In this document: positions 24,780 through 32,630 of the stretch, piece by piece
How the letters are laid out: each line of letters starts with the position of its first letter
Position numbering within the stretch: position 1 is the first letter of the stretch
Program-made: the position numbers and the translations under genes
Notes under the pieces: generated by a model
Seen by the model: the letters and a program-made list of their open reading frames with translations, nothing else
What the model was told of the DNA's origin: nothing
Databases searched by the model: none
NCBI GenBank assembly: GCA_028824125.1
Contig: JAPPES010000124.1
Coordinates: forward strand, 1 to 59,521
Reading direction: 5' to 3'
Length of the DNA: 59,521 nucleotides
Source of the DNA: Candidatus Poribacteria bacterium
GTDB lineage: Bacteria; Poribacteria; WGA-4E; WGA-3G

Positions 24780-25409
24780 CTACTCGGCAACGGCTTCAGA
24801 TTGTTCTGACGGCATTTCTGTTTCCGATTCGTCATTTTGGATAGGCGGTTGCGAATCACTGTTTTCTGCGTTAGGTTGAGTCGCGTCATTTGAATCTGCA
24901 GATTTATTATAAAGTTTGTCCCAACCGGCTTTCAACCCATGCCACATACTCACAATATCTGCAAGGGAGCCTGCGATTTGATTACGAAAATACGCTGCTT
25001 GCTCAATAGTTTGACCAGAAAAAGTAGAAACCTTTTGGACAACCGACTCAAGTTCCTGCACGCTTTGATTCAGTGTCTCTGTCAATTCTTGCACACTATG
25101 TAAAGTCGGTTGAACCTCATTTTCACTGATCTGCTGCATTGATGCCGTAACACCGTTGATATTTTGCAGCAGTTGCGGCAATTCTTTGTTGATCTCTTTC
25201 ACAGTTTGACTAACATCATTTATGAGTATTCCAACTTCTTGGTTGACAAGGTTTTCCGTAGAATTAAGCGTATTCTGAATGCTGCTCAGCGAATTTTTGA
25301 AACTACCGAGTATTGCACAAAGATAAACAAATAAGACAGTTAAAGCAATTAGCGCTACACCAAGACTGCCTTTCCAAAAAAACGATAGAATTACATCCCA
25401 CTCTGTCAT
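24780..25409 (-). CDS. DUF948-like membrane-anchored coiled-coil protein
   Basis: A 209-residue protein with one N-terminal span (GSLGVALIALTVLFVYLCAI) and a long series of amphipathic heptads (NTLNSTENLVNQEVG, VKEINKELPQLLQNINGVTA, VQELTETLNQSVQELESVV), ending in an acidic, low-complexity tail. This layout is that of DUF948 proteins, which often lie beside YtxH genes, as here. The ATG at 25409 is chosen because the span starts soon after MTEWD. It follows alaS by 74 bases. Confidence 0.78.
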   Translation of the reverse strand: MTEWDVILSFFWKGSLGVALIALTVLFVYLCAILGSFKNSLSSIQNTLNSTENLVNQEVGILINDVSQTVKEINKELPQLLQNINGVTASMQQISENEVQPTLHSVQELTETLNQSVQELESVVQKVSTFSGQTIEQAAYFRNQIAGSLADIVSMWHGLKAGWDKLYNKSADSNDATQPNAENSDSQPPIQNDESETEMPSEQSEAVAE

Positions 25410-25483
25410 ATATGTATTCCTTATTTTGTGCGTTTGAACACGGAGCAACAATAACTGATACCATTTTCAAACGCGATTTTCTT

Positions 25484-28144
25484 TTATGCTTGTAGCTGGT
25501 TTTCAATAATTTGTGTGGTTGCAGCGATGGCTGCGTCCACTTTACCAAGGTTTTTACCGCCACCTTGCGCCAATTCTGGACGACCGCCGCCGCGCCCATC
25601 GGCAATTTCCGTTATCGCTTGTATCAGTTTGCCTGCATGCAAACCACTATTTTTTACAAGATCAGACGTTACACCGACAATAAAGGCTGCATCATTTCCT
25701 GTAACTGAAGCAAGAGCGACAACACCAGATTTTAGTTGATTTTTAAGCGCGTCTACCATCTGTCGCAAACTATCTCTATCAGTTTTGTCTATCCGTGAAG
25801 CGACAACCTTTACACCTTCAACAAGTGTTGCACCATCAACTAAAGTCCCAATGTTCGAGAGTGCGTTCTGACTTTTCAGTTGTTGATTTTGCTGCTCTAA
25901 TTCACGTTGTTCCAATAGTAGTTGCTCAATTCTTTCGGACAAACCTGTTTTTGGCGTTTTTAGCAAATTTGCAACATCAGCAAGTAGTGCCTCATCATCC
26001 TGAATAGTTGTAACTGCAGCGCTACCAGTGAGTGCTTCTACGCGGCGCACACCCGCGGCGATACTGCTTTCACTTATCAGTTTGACATAACCAAGTTCGC
26101 CTGTTGCATTAACGTGCGTGCCACCACATAACTCTACGCTATATTCCCCTGCTTGCACCACACGAACAACGTCCCCATATTTATCACCAAAGAAGGCTAA
26201 TGCGCCTTTTTCTTTTCCTTGATCCAACGACATTTCACTGATCTCAAGCATATCATTTTCGCGAATCTTCTCGTTGACAAAGGTCTCAATTTCACGCAGT
26301 TGTTCCGATGAAACAGCTTCATAATGGTTAAAATCAAACCGTAATCTGCCTGCCTGAACAAGCGAACCTGCTTGTGCGACGTGAGTTCCAAGAATGTTCC
26401 GTAATCCACTATGCAGCAAATGTGTTGTGGTATGGCTTACTGCTATAGCGTTGCGACGATCAATGTCAATCTGTGCCTTAACTTTCGTAAACGGTGTAAT
26501 TTCACCTTCAACGACTTTACATTTATGGACAAACAGATCGGGAGAAGGTTTTATCGTGTCAAGCACTGCAAGTTTCGCATCAGAACTTTCAAGTATTCCG
26601 ACATCGCCAACCTGTCCGCCCGATTCGCCATAAAACGGTGTGCAATTGAGCAGTACAGAGACCTCTTCATTTTGTCTTGCCCGTGCAACAGACTCCGTGC
26701 CAGCAATCAACGCCACAATTTCCGCATCAACAGTCCGTTCAGTATATCCGACAAATTCTGTGCTGCCGGTCTCTTTGAGCACCTCCGCATAAACAGCGAT
26801 TTCATCGTCTTTTGCACCACTCCCTGTTGCTTGCCATGCAGCGCGCCCGCGTGTACGTTGTTCCGCCATGCTATTTTCAAAACCAACTTCATCTACTGTA
26901 AAACCTTCTTCGCGTGTCAAAAGTTGCGTCATATCAAGCGGAAATCCGAAGGTATCATACAACTCAAATGCACGCTTGCCATCAAGTTCTGTTTCACCTT
27001 TTGTTTTGAGCGTGTCAATTGACTGTCCAAGCATGTCCAACCCGCGTGCCAACGTTTGATGAAAACGATTCTCCTCACTCTGAATAGTGCGTGTAATGAA
27101 CTCACGTCGTGGCAAAACATCGGGAAAAACATCGCCCAACAATTCAATCACTTTATCAACAAGGCGGTAAATGAACGGCTCGTCCATCTCCAATTTTTTG
27201 CCGTATAAAACAGCGCGCCGCAAAATTCTGCGAATTACGTATCCCCGTCCATCGTTAGAGGGCATCACACCATCACCAATGGCAAACGTTAAACACCGGA
27301 TATGGTCAGCGATGACCCTATGCGGTAGCCCATTGATGTCGTGTAAGTAGGCAGTTTCTGTCATATCCGAAATCGTTTCCAAAAGCGGTGTAAATAGGTC
27401 TGTCTTGTAGTTTGAATCTACTCCTTGTAGTATAGAGGTGATTCTCTCAAACCCCATCCCTGTGTCTACATGAGTAGCAGGAAGCGGCTCAAGTTTCCCA
27501 TCTTGGTCACGATTATATTGAATAAAGACAAGATTCCAAAATTCAAGAAATCTATCGCTTGTGTTGGGACCAGCGTCGGGATCGTTTGCAGTTTCAGGAA
27601 ACGCTTCTACGCCTAAATCAATAAAAAGTTCACTACACGGACCACAGGGACCGGTTTCACCCATTTCCCAAAAATTGTCTTTATCACAGCGGCGGATGCG
27701 GTCAAGCGGCAGGTCAGTCTCTTGCAGCCACAGTTTTTCTGCCTCATCGTCTTCAATGTAAACCGTTGCCCAGAGCAATTCTGCGGGAATTTTCCACAAC
27801 TCCGTTACTAATTCCCATGCATAAGCAATCGCTTCCTGTTTATAGTAATCTCCGAATGACCAATTTCCGAGCATTTCAAAGAACGTATGGTGGCTTGGCG
27901 AGTGTCCCACCTCTTCAAGATCATTATGTTTTCCACTCACGCGCAGGCATTTTTGTGTATCTACTGCCCGCGTGTATTCCCGTTGCCCAATGCCAAGGAA
28001 GACATCCTTGAATTGATTCATACCTGCATTTGTAAACAACAACGTTGGATCGTCAGCAGGAATTAACGAGGCACTCGGAACAACTGTGTGTCCCTTTTTT
28101 TGGAAATATTCTAAATAACTTGCTCTGATTTCATCTGATGTCAT
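25484..28144 (-). CDS. alaS: Alanyl-tRNA synthetase
   Basis: The 886-residue enzyme charges tRNA-Ala. Class II motifs lie in the N-terminal third (NAGMNQFKDVFLG, SGKHNDLEEVGHSPSHHTFF, GMGFERI, GRGYVIRRILRRA). The editing domain carries the zinc-site HTTTHLLHSGL and CGGTHVNATGELG. The C-terminal oligomerisation and C-Ala region ends with GRGGGRPELAQGGGKN. The length is standard. A strong promoter with a perfect TATAAT lies 25 bases upstream. The DUF948-like and YtxH genes follow on the same strand. Confidence 0.98.
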   Translation of the reverse strand: MTSDEIRASYLEYFQKKGHTVVPSASLIPADDPTLLFTNAGMNQFKDVFLGIGQREYTRAVDTQKCLRVSGKHNDLEEVGHSPSHHTFFEMLGNWSFGDYYKQEAIAYAWELVTELWKIPAELLWATVYIEDDEAEKLWLQETDLPLDRIRRCDKDNFWEMGETGPCGPCSELFIDLGVEAFPETANDPDAGPNTSDRFLEFWNLVFIQYNRDQDGKLEPLPATHVDTGMGFERITSILQGVDSNYKTDLFTPLLETISDMTETAYLHDINGLPHRVIADHIRCLTFAIGDGVMPSNDGRGYVIRRILRRAVLYGKKLEMDEPFIYRLVDKVIELLGDVFPDVLPRREFITRTIQSEENRFHQTLARGLDMLGQSIDTLKTKGETELDGKRAFELYDTFGFPLDMTQLLTREEGFTVDEVGFENSMAEQRTRGRAAWQATGSGAKDDEIAVYAEVLKETGSTEFVGYTERTVDAEIVALIAGTESVARARQNEEVSVLLNCTPFYGESGGQVGDVGILESSDAKLAVLDTIKPSPDLFVHKCKVVEGEITPFTKVKAQIDIDRRNAIAVSHTTTHLLHSGLRNILGTHVAQAGSLVQAGRLRFDFNHYEAVSSEQLREIETFVNEKIRENDMLEISEMSLDQGKEKGALAFFGDKYGDVVRVVQAGEYSVELCGGTHVNATGELGYVKLISESSIAAGVRRVEALTGSAAVTTIQDDEALLADVANLLKTPKTGLSERIEQLLLEQRELEQQNQQLKSQNALSNIGTLVDGATLVEGVKVVASRIDKTDRDSLRQMVDALKNQLKSGVVALASVTGNDAAFIVGVTSDLVKNSGLHAGKLIQAITEIADGRGGGRPELAQGGGKNLGKVDAAIAATTQIIENQLQA

Positions 28145-28169
28145 ATTTTGACTTACTCCCGTAAATCCA

Positions 28170-28199
28170 ATTATAGTTTATTTTTACGCAAGAAGTCAA
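28170..28199 (-). promoter_or_regulatory. Sigma70-type promoter for alaS
   Basis: TTGACT (28194-28199), 18 bases, TATAAT (28170-28175) on the minus strand. Confidence 0.7.
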
Positions 28200-28368
28200 G
28201 ATAAAAAGAATTTGTAAGAAGAACCATTCTGTTTTCGGTTTTTTCTTTATATTTTGACATGGTCGCTCCTACAAGATATTTCCACAAATGGCGCATTATA
28301 TATTAGAAATGGTATTAGAAATAACAGGAGAATTGTACGGCTCTGAATTTGTGAAATCCTATTGCCAA

Positions 28369-28992
28369 TCATAAAACCTTCTCAATTACCTGTAAAATAG
28401 TTTCTGATTCAAAACCACGCCGTGCCAAAAACCCGTGTAACCGCCGTTTCGCAACCTGTGTTGATAAATTCTTATATTTTTTGGATTGTTTTTGAGCGAT
28501 TTGTAGTGCTAACTTTTTCTCGTCTTCAGTCTTAACCTCAGCTAAAACCTGTTCTGCTGTTTCTGAATCAACGCCTTTCTCAATAAGTTCCTGTTTTAGC
28601 ACCGTTCGCCCGCGCGGATTTGACTTTAGTCGACGTTGTACCCATTTCTCTGCGTATAGTCGGTCTCGAATATGTCCTGACTGGATCAACTCTGCGATGA
28701 TTGTTTTGATTGTTCGTTCTCTAAACCCTTCCCGTTCAAGCTGCTGCGTCATCTGGGATTTGCTGTAGATATCTTCACGTAATATATTAAGCGCATAATT
28801 TTTAGCGCGCATCGCTTCGTCTGCTGCAATAAGTTTTTCAATTGTCTCCGCTTCAATTTCTAAACCGACCCGCAACCCTAAATTTTCAACAAGGTTCGCG
28901 GGAATCACGACAAAAGGTTTCTTGTCTAAAAAAAGTTGACAATGTAAAGGAAATTTATTATGTGGCTGAATATCGGTGATTTTCTGCTTCAT
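28369..28992 (-). CDS. recX: RecX regulatory protein
   Basis: RecX binds RecA filaments and limits their growth. The 207-residue protein has an N-terminal beta region then three-helix RecX repeats: KNYALNILREDIYSKSQMTQ, LEREGFRERTIKTIIAELIQ with the motif GHIRDRLYAEKWVQRR, the conserved NPRGRTVLKQELIEKGV, and a last repeat ending RRGFESETILQVIEKVL. recA is not next to it in this window. It stands alone upstream of alaS on the same strand. Confidence 0.9.
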   Translation of the reverse strand: MKQKITDIQPHNKFPLHCQLFLDKKPFVVIPANLVENLGLRVGLEIEAETIEKLIAADEAMRAKNYALNILREDIYSKSQMTQQLEREGFRERTIKTIIAELIQSGHIRDRLYAEKWVQRRLKSNPRGRTVLKQELIEKGVDSETAEQVLAEVKTEDEKKLALQIAQKQSKKYKNLSTQVAKRRLHGFLARRGFESETILQVIEKVL

Positions 28993-29040
28993 CTTGTGTT
29001 AGGAAGCACATTGAGGCTGATAGAAATTAGGCATCCATAG

Positions 29041-29070
29041 TGTATAGACGGATATGAAACCGTCTATACA
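29041..29070 (-). terminator. Hairpin downstream of the ThuA-like gene
   Basis: A perfect 11-base stem (TGTATAGACGG and its inverse) with an 8-base loop, 56 bases after the ThuA-like stop. There is no clear U-run, so termination is plausible but unproven. Confidence 0.45.
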
Positions 29071-29125
29071 TCTACAATGCTGATAGGTTTCTTATCGATT
29101 TTCAAGTTGGTGAAAGTAACAGGAT

Positions 29126-29758
29126 TTACTCTCCACCGTTAGTACCTGCCCAAAGCGCACCCCGTTGGAGAAGGGTACTGAACATCTCATGCTGACATGC
29201 TGCTGGGTCGTGTCCGAGTGCAAGATAGAAAACCTTACCTTCACCCCAATTCTTTGTCCATGCAACCGGCATCGCTTCACCTTTCCACAGCGCAGAAGCA
29301 AGCACGTGATTACGCGGATCGTAATTGAGAATATACTGTTCATCTGTCACGACAAATTCATCAAGCCCTTGTGTGATTTCGTGTTCACTATCCACAATAC
29401 TAACCTGATAGTCACGATAGCGTGGATGTGTCGTAAAGTATCCACCGACCATTGAACGATATTCTGGACATCCACGGAAAGAATCGGCAGCCGAATGGAC
29501 ACCGACATAACCTTTTCCTGAAGCGACATAGTTTAGCAACCCATTCTTCTGTGCATCCGAAATTTCGCCTACCGTATAATAAAAAACGATGAGGTCATAC
29601 GGATCTAAGTTCGGTGATACGAGAGCGTCGAGATCATCCTCAACAGTCGTAATCTCAAATTCGTCTCGTTGTGAGAGTGCTTTGACAATTTCTTCGCTGC
29701 AGCCTTTCCAGTTATGAATTGCACCGCCTGCGAAAACGAGTGTATTAATCTTTGCCAT
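29126..29758 (-). CDS. ThuA-like domain protein
   Basis: A 210-residue protein of the ThuA/trehalose-utilisation family, with a class I glutamine-amidotransferase-like fold. Segments seen are VFAGGAIHNWKGCSEEI, YDLIVFYYTVGEISDAQ, ASGKGYVGVHSAADSF, RYRDYQVSIVDSEHEITQGL and GKVFYLALGHDP. In other bacteria such proteins sit with Gfo/Idh/MocA enzymes in sugar or polyol pathways, which fits the genes at 36033-41205, but the biochemical role is not established. It has an AGGAGGCT ribosome site. Confidence 0.9.
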   Translation of the reverse strand: MAKINTLVFAGGAIHNWKGCSEEIVKALSQRDEFEITTVEDDLDALVSPNLDPYDLIVFYYTVGEISDAQKNGLLNYVASGKGYVGVHSAADSFRGCPEYRSMVGGYFTTHPRYRDYQVSIVDSEHEITQGLDEFVVTDEQYILNYDPRNHVLASALWKGEAMPVAWTKNWGEGKVFYLALGHDPAACQHEMFSTLLQRGALWAGTNGGE

Positions 29759-29936
29759 TATTAGCCTCCTTGATTTATAATAACGCTATTATAGCATAGA
29801 CATATCAAAATTACAAACCCGAGTTAAATAAAAAAATGTGAAGTTTTGTTATAATAACCTAATGTTCTGTCCATATCAAATGATAGGTAAAAAGTATTTA
29901 GAACGCGTTAAGATACTCCACTGTCCGCGGATCTTC

Positions 29937-29962
29937 TTGTAGGAGCGAGCTGTGCTCGCGAC
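29937..29962. repeat. REP-like hairpin, GCGAGCtgtGCTCGC type
   Basis: TTGTAGGAGCGAGCTGTGCT followed by CGCGAC. It shares the TTGTAGGA head with the GGGGTT hairpins but has a different stem. The gene-free stretch 29759-30397 also holds MITE-like copy C and the promoter of the Ycf48-like gene. Confidence 0.65.
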
Positions 29963-30012
29963 TTCTATACCCTTCAACTTTGGTGTGACAAAGCACTAAG
30001 TTGCTACATAGT

Positions 30013-30236
30013 AGCACAAACTTTATGAAGTTTAAGAAAATAAATCGGTAATGGGGCGAGGTTCGGAAGAAATCAACGGTATGAATCATGGCGAATGCCA
30101 TACGGGGAATGCCATACGCGCATTCATACCGTTGATTTGGCGCATTCGTCTTTAGGCATTCCCCGCCTCGCCAGCAGCGGAGTATCCGTGCCGTGTGCGG
30201 ACCGAATTAATAAATTAATCTTCATTTAGTTTGTGC
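30013..30236. repeat. MITE-like palindromic element, family M copy C
   Basis: The outer arms are GCACAAACT and AGTTTGTGC. The inner AT-rich arms are AAGAAAATAAATCGGTAAT and CCGAATTAATAAATTAATC. The core has GCGAGGTTCGGAAG and CCCCGCCTCGCCAGCAG. This copy contains a complete internal inverted repeat, AAATCAACGGTATGAAT against its exact inverse ending at about 30137. Confidence 0.78.
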
Positions 30237-30261
30237 ATATTAGTCATTGCCAAAATTCACG

Positions 30262-30290
30262 TTGACGTAAAATCTGGCACGTGGTATACT
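30262..30290 (+). promoter_or_regulatory. Sigma70-type promoter for the Ycf48-like gene
   Basis: TTGACG (30262-30267), 17 bases, TATACT (30285-30290), about 108 bases before the ATG. Confidence 0.68.
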
Positions 30291-30397
30291 TTAACGAACA
30301 TATAGATGTATCAATAATATAAACAGCGTGGTAATGAAGCGCATACCACCGAATTTGTGTAAATGTTATTCAGATTATTGTGATAGGAGGAATTTTC

Positions 30398-32278
30398 ATG
30401 AAGCGGGGAATATTTTATTCAATCATATTAACTTTCTTACTCAGCATGACACCGTTTGTGTTCGCTCAAAAAGAGTGGGTTACGGTCAGCGAATCTCAGT
30501 GGCAAGCCAGTTTTTCTGATGTCTTTTTTGTAGATGCTCAGCACGGATGGATAGTTGGGAGCAATTCAACCATTTTGAACACCACTGATGGCGGTAAAAC
30601 CTGGAACCATCAACCGAATCAACCCTTACCTTTTAACATTGAATTAAAGAAAGTCCGGTTTATCACGTCAAAAATTGGTTGGGCTGTAGGTGAAAACGGG
30701 ACTGTGTTAAAAACAGTTGATGGGGGACAACAGTGGAGCAAATTATCCACAAATACTCTCGTTGCCCTATTAGGAGTCTCATTCGTAGATGAACTGCACG
30801 GTTGGGCATGTGGTGACGGCGGCTTCATCATGCATACACAAGATGGTGGTGCCTCGTGGGCACAACAACCCATTGATACTAATAACACGATTGAAGGTGT
30901 TCATTTTGTTACGCCGGAAGTCGGTTGGGCAGCTGGCGGTGGTGGCACTTTACTTCACACAACCGATGGTGGGAACACATGGCAATTCCAAACCAGTGCC
31001 ACGGTAAATACGCTTGATGCAATTTCCATGCTTGACAACACAACCGGTTGGGCAGTCGGCGCGGGCGGTGCAGTTGTTGCAACAGTGGACGGTAAGAATT
31101 GGGAAGTCAAACAGAGTAATGTGCCAAATTCCAACGGAATGCCAGAGCCAATTTGGGATGTTCATTTCGCAAATAAAAATGTGGGTATTGCTGCAGCAGA
31201 ATTTGGTGTGATTCTGAGCACAAAGGATGGTGGAAAAACGTGGAAATCCTTCAAAGATCGTCTTGTCGCTGCGCGTCTTCAAGGTGTCCACATGATTAGT
31301 CCAACCGAGGGTTGGATAGTCGGAAATAAGGCGACAATCCTTCATACAACCGATGGCGGCACTACATGGGATGTCATCTCTAATGCGAATGAGTTACGTG
31401 CTGTTCACTTTTTTGATGATACACTCGGATGGGCAGTCGGTTTAGCAGGAAGTGTTCTGCATACGAATGATGGCGGTAAAACATGGAAATCTCAAAATAG
31501 CGGAGATGTTTTTGAACTTTTCGGAGTCGGATTTGTTAACGCAAAGAAAGGGTACATCGTTGGTAGTAACGCAGCCTTACTGGAAACACTTGATGGCGGA
31601 AAAACATGGAAAAGTGTCAGCGACCCTGGCGACGAAGGACACGGTAGAGCTGAGCGGATAAAATTTAGTGGTGCTATGAGTTGGAAAAGTGCCATGGCAT
31701 CTTACGCGATGAGTTTTGGCGCATCAACACACGCATGGGCAGTTGGTGAAACAGGCAAGGTAATGCGTACCAATGATGGTGGAAAAACATGGGTTGGCGT
31801 AGACATAGATACAGGGTTTACAGGAGCAGGTTTTAACAATCTGTTCGGGGTTCATTTTATGGACGAAAAAAATGGTTGGATTGTCGGGTTTGGAGGGATG
31901 ATTGCAAAGACAACTGATGGCGGCGAAACATGGAAAATTATTATGGGTTATGCCGAATTGCAGGATGTTTATGCAATTAACTCCCAAACTGCTTGGGCTG
32001 CCGGTAACCAAGGCACAATCATGGTTACCACTGACGGTGGCGAAACATGGATCGATCAAACTGTTCCGACCCAAGAAAACCTCAACGCTATTCTCTTCGT
32101 AACCGAAAAAACAGGATGGGCAGTCGGTGACAAAGGCACGGTTTTACACACTACTGATGGCGGCGTTACATGGTTGAAGCATAGTTCTCCCACTCTAAAT
32201 AACCTCAGAGATATTATAAAAACCCCGAATGGGACGTTATGGATTGTTGGTGATTCAACGACAATTCTCCGTTACTAA
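30398..32278 (+). CDS. Secreted Ycf48/HCF136-like BNR-repeat propeller
   Basis: A 626-residue exported protein. The ATG at 30398 follows GATAGGAGGAATTTTC; the signal peptide is FYSIILTFLLSMTPFVFAQ. Thirteen repeats follow, each with a GW-IVG type turn and an Asp-box of the DGGKTW type (DGGKTW, DGGQQW, DGGASW, DGGNTW, DGGTTW, DGGETW and others). In plants and cyanobacteria Ycf48/HCF136 assists photosystem II assembly, but distant secreted relatives are common in non-photosynthetic bacteria and have no known substrate. Thirteen repeats imply two propellers or one large one. No glycosidase active site is evident. Confidence 0.9.
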   Translation: MKRGIFYSIILTFLLSMTPFVFAQKEWVTVSESQWQASFSDVFFVDAQHGWIVGSNSTILNTTDGGKTWNHQPNQPLPFNIELKKVRFITSKIGWAVGENGTVLKTVDGGQQWSKLSTNTLVALLGVSFVDELHGWACGDGGFIMHTQDGGASWAQQPIDTNNTIEGVHFVTPEVGWAAGGGGTLLHTTDGGNTWQFQTSATVNTLDAISMLDNTTGWAVGAGGAVVATVDGKNWEVKQSNVPNSNGMPEPIWDVHFANKNVGIAAAEFGVILSTKDGGKTWKSFKDRLVAARLQGVHMISPTEGWIVGNKATILHTTDGGTTWDVISNANELRAVHFFDDTLGWAVGLAGSVLHTNDGGKTWKSQNSGDVFELFGVGFVNAKKGYIVGSNAALLETLDGGKTWKSVSDPGDEGHGRAERIKFSGAMSWKSAMASYAMSFGASTHAWAVGETGKVMRTNDGGKTWVGVDIDTGFTGAGFNNLFGVHFMDEKNGWIVGFGGMIAKTTDGGETWKIIMGYAELQDVYAINSQTAWAAGNQGTIMVTTDGGETWIDQTVPTQENLNAILFVTEKTGWAVGDKGTVLHTTDGGVTWLKHSSPTLNNLRDIIKTPNGTLWIVGDSTTILRY

Positions 32279-32321
32279 AGTTTTTGGTCTGTACACCTTC
32301 AAAAAATTTTAGCAATTAACC

Positions 32322-32350
32322 TTGAACAGTGTTCAAAAGTATAGTAAAAT
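32322..32350 (+). promoter_or_regulatory. Sigma70-type promoter for the cohesin-like gene unit
   Basis: TTGAAC (32322-32327), 17 bases, TAAAAT (32345-32350). It precedes the small membrane gene and the 801-residue secreted protein gene. Confidence 0.65.
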
Positions 32351-32387
32351 ACATGACTACTATCATGCAGCATTTGGAATAGTCAAT

Positions 32388-32630
32388 ATGGTAACTTGGA
32401 AAGTCGTATTAGTTGTGATCGGCATCGGCATTCTGTTTATGGTAATCGGAATGTGGTTAGGATATCGATACATATCAGAACAGGACGAAATTCGCCCAAG
32501 CGCACAACATGAACCTTCTAACCAGGAACCCGATTCTACCTACACATCTATCAATAAACAATCTACTCAGATAGTGTTATCTTTTCTAACACTACTCAAT
32601 TGTATTCTTAAAGGAGAGTATGAATTATGA
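32388..32630 (+). CDS. Small single-span membrane protein
   Basis: An 80-residue protein from the ATG at 32388 with one strong span (VVLVVIGIGILFMVIGMWLG), a polar middle region and a second hydrophobic patch (IVLSFLTLLNCIL). Its TGA overlaps the start of the next gene as ATGA, so translation is likely coupled. The ribosome site is weak. I do not recognise it. It may assist export or anchoring of the large secreted protein that follows. Confidence 0.45.
   Translation: MVTWKVVLVVIGIGILFMVIGMWLGYRYISEQDEIRPSAQHEPSNQEPDSTYTSINKQSTQIVLSFLTLLNCILKGEYEL

Noticed and set aside
26411..27022. Long plus-strand open frame opposite alaS
   Set aside because: It lies entirely antisense to conserved alaS codons, is rich in Cys and Phe, and shows no domain or ribosome site. 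It is a shadow of the real gene.
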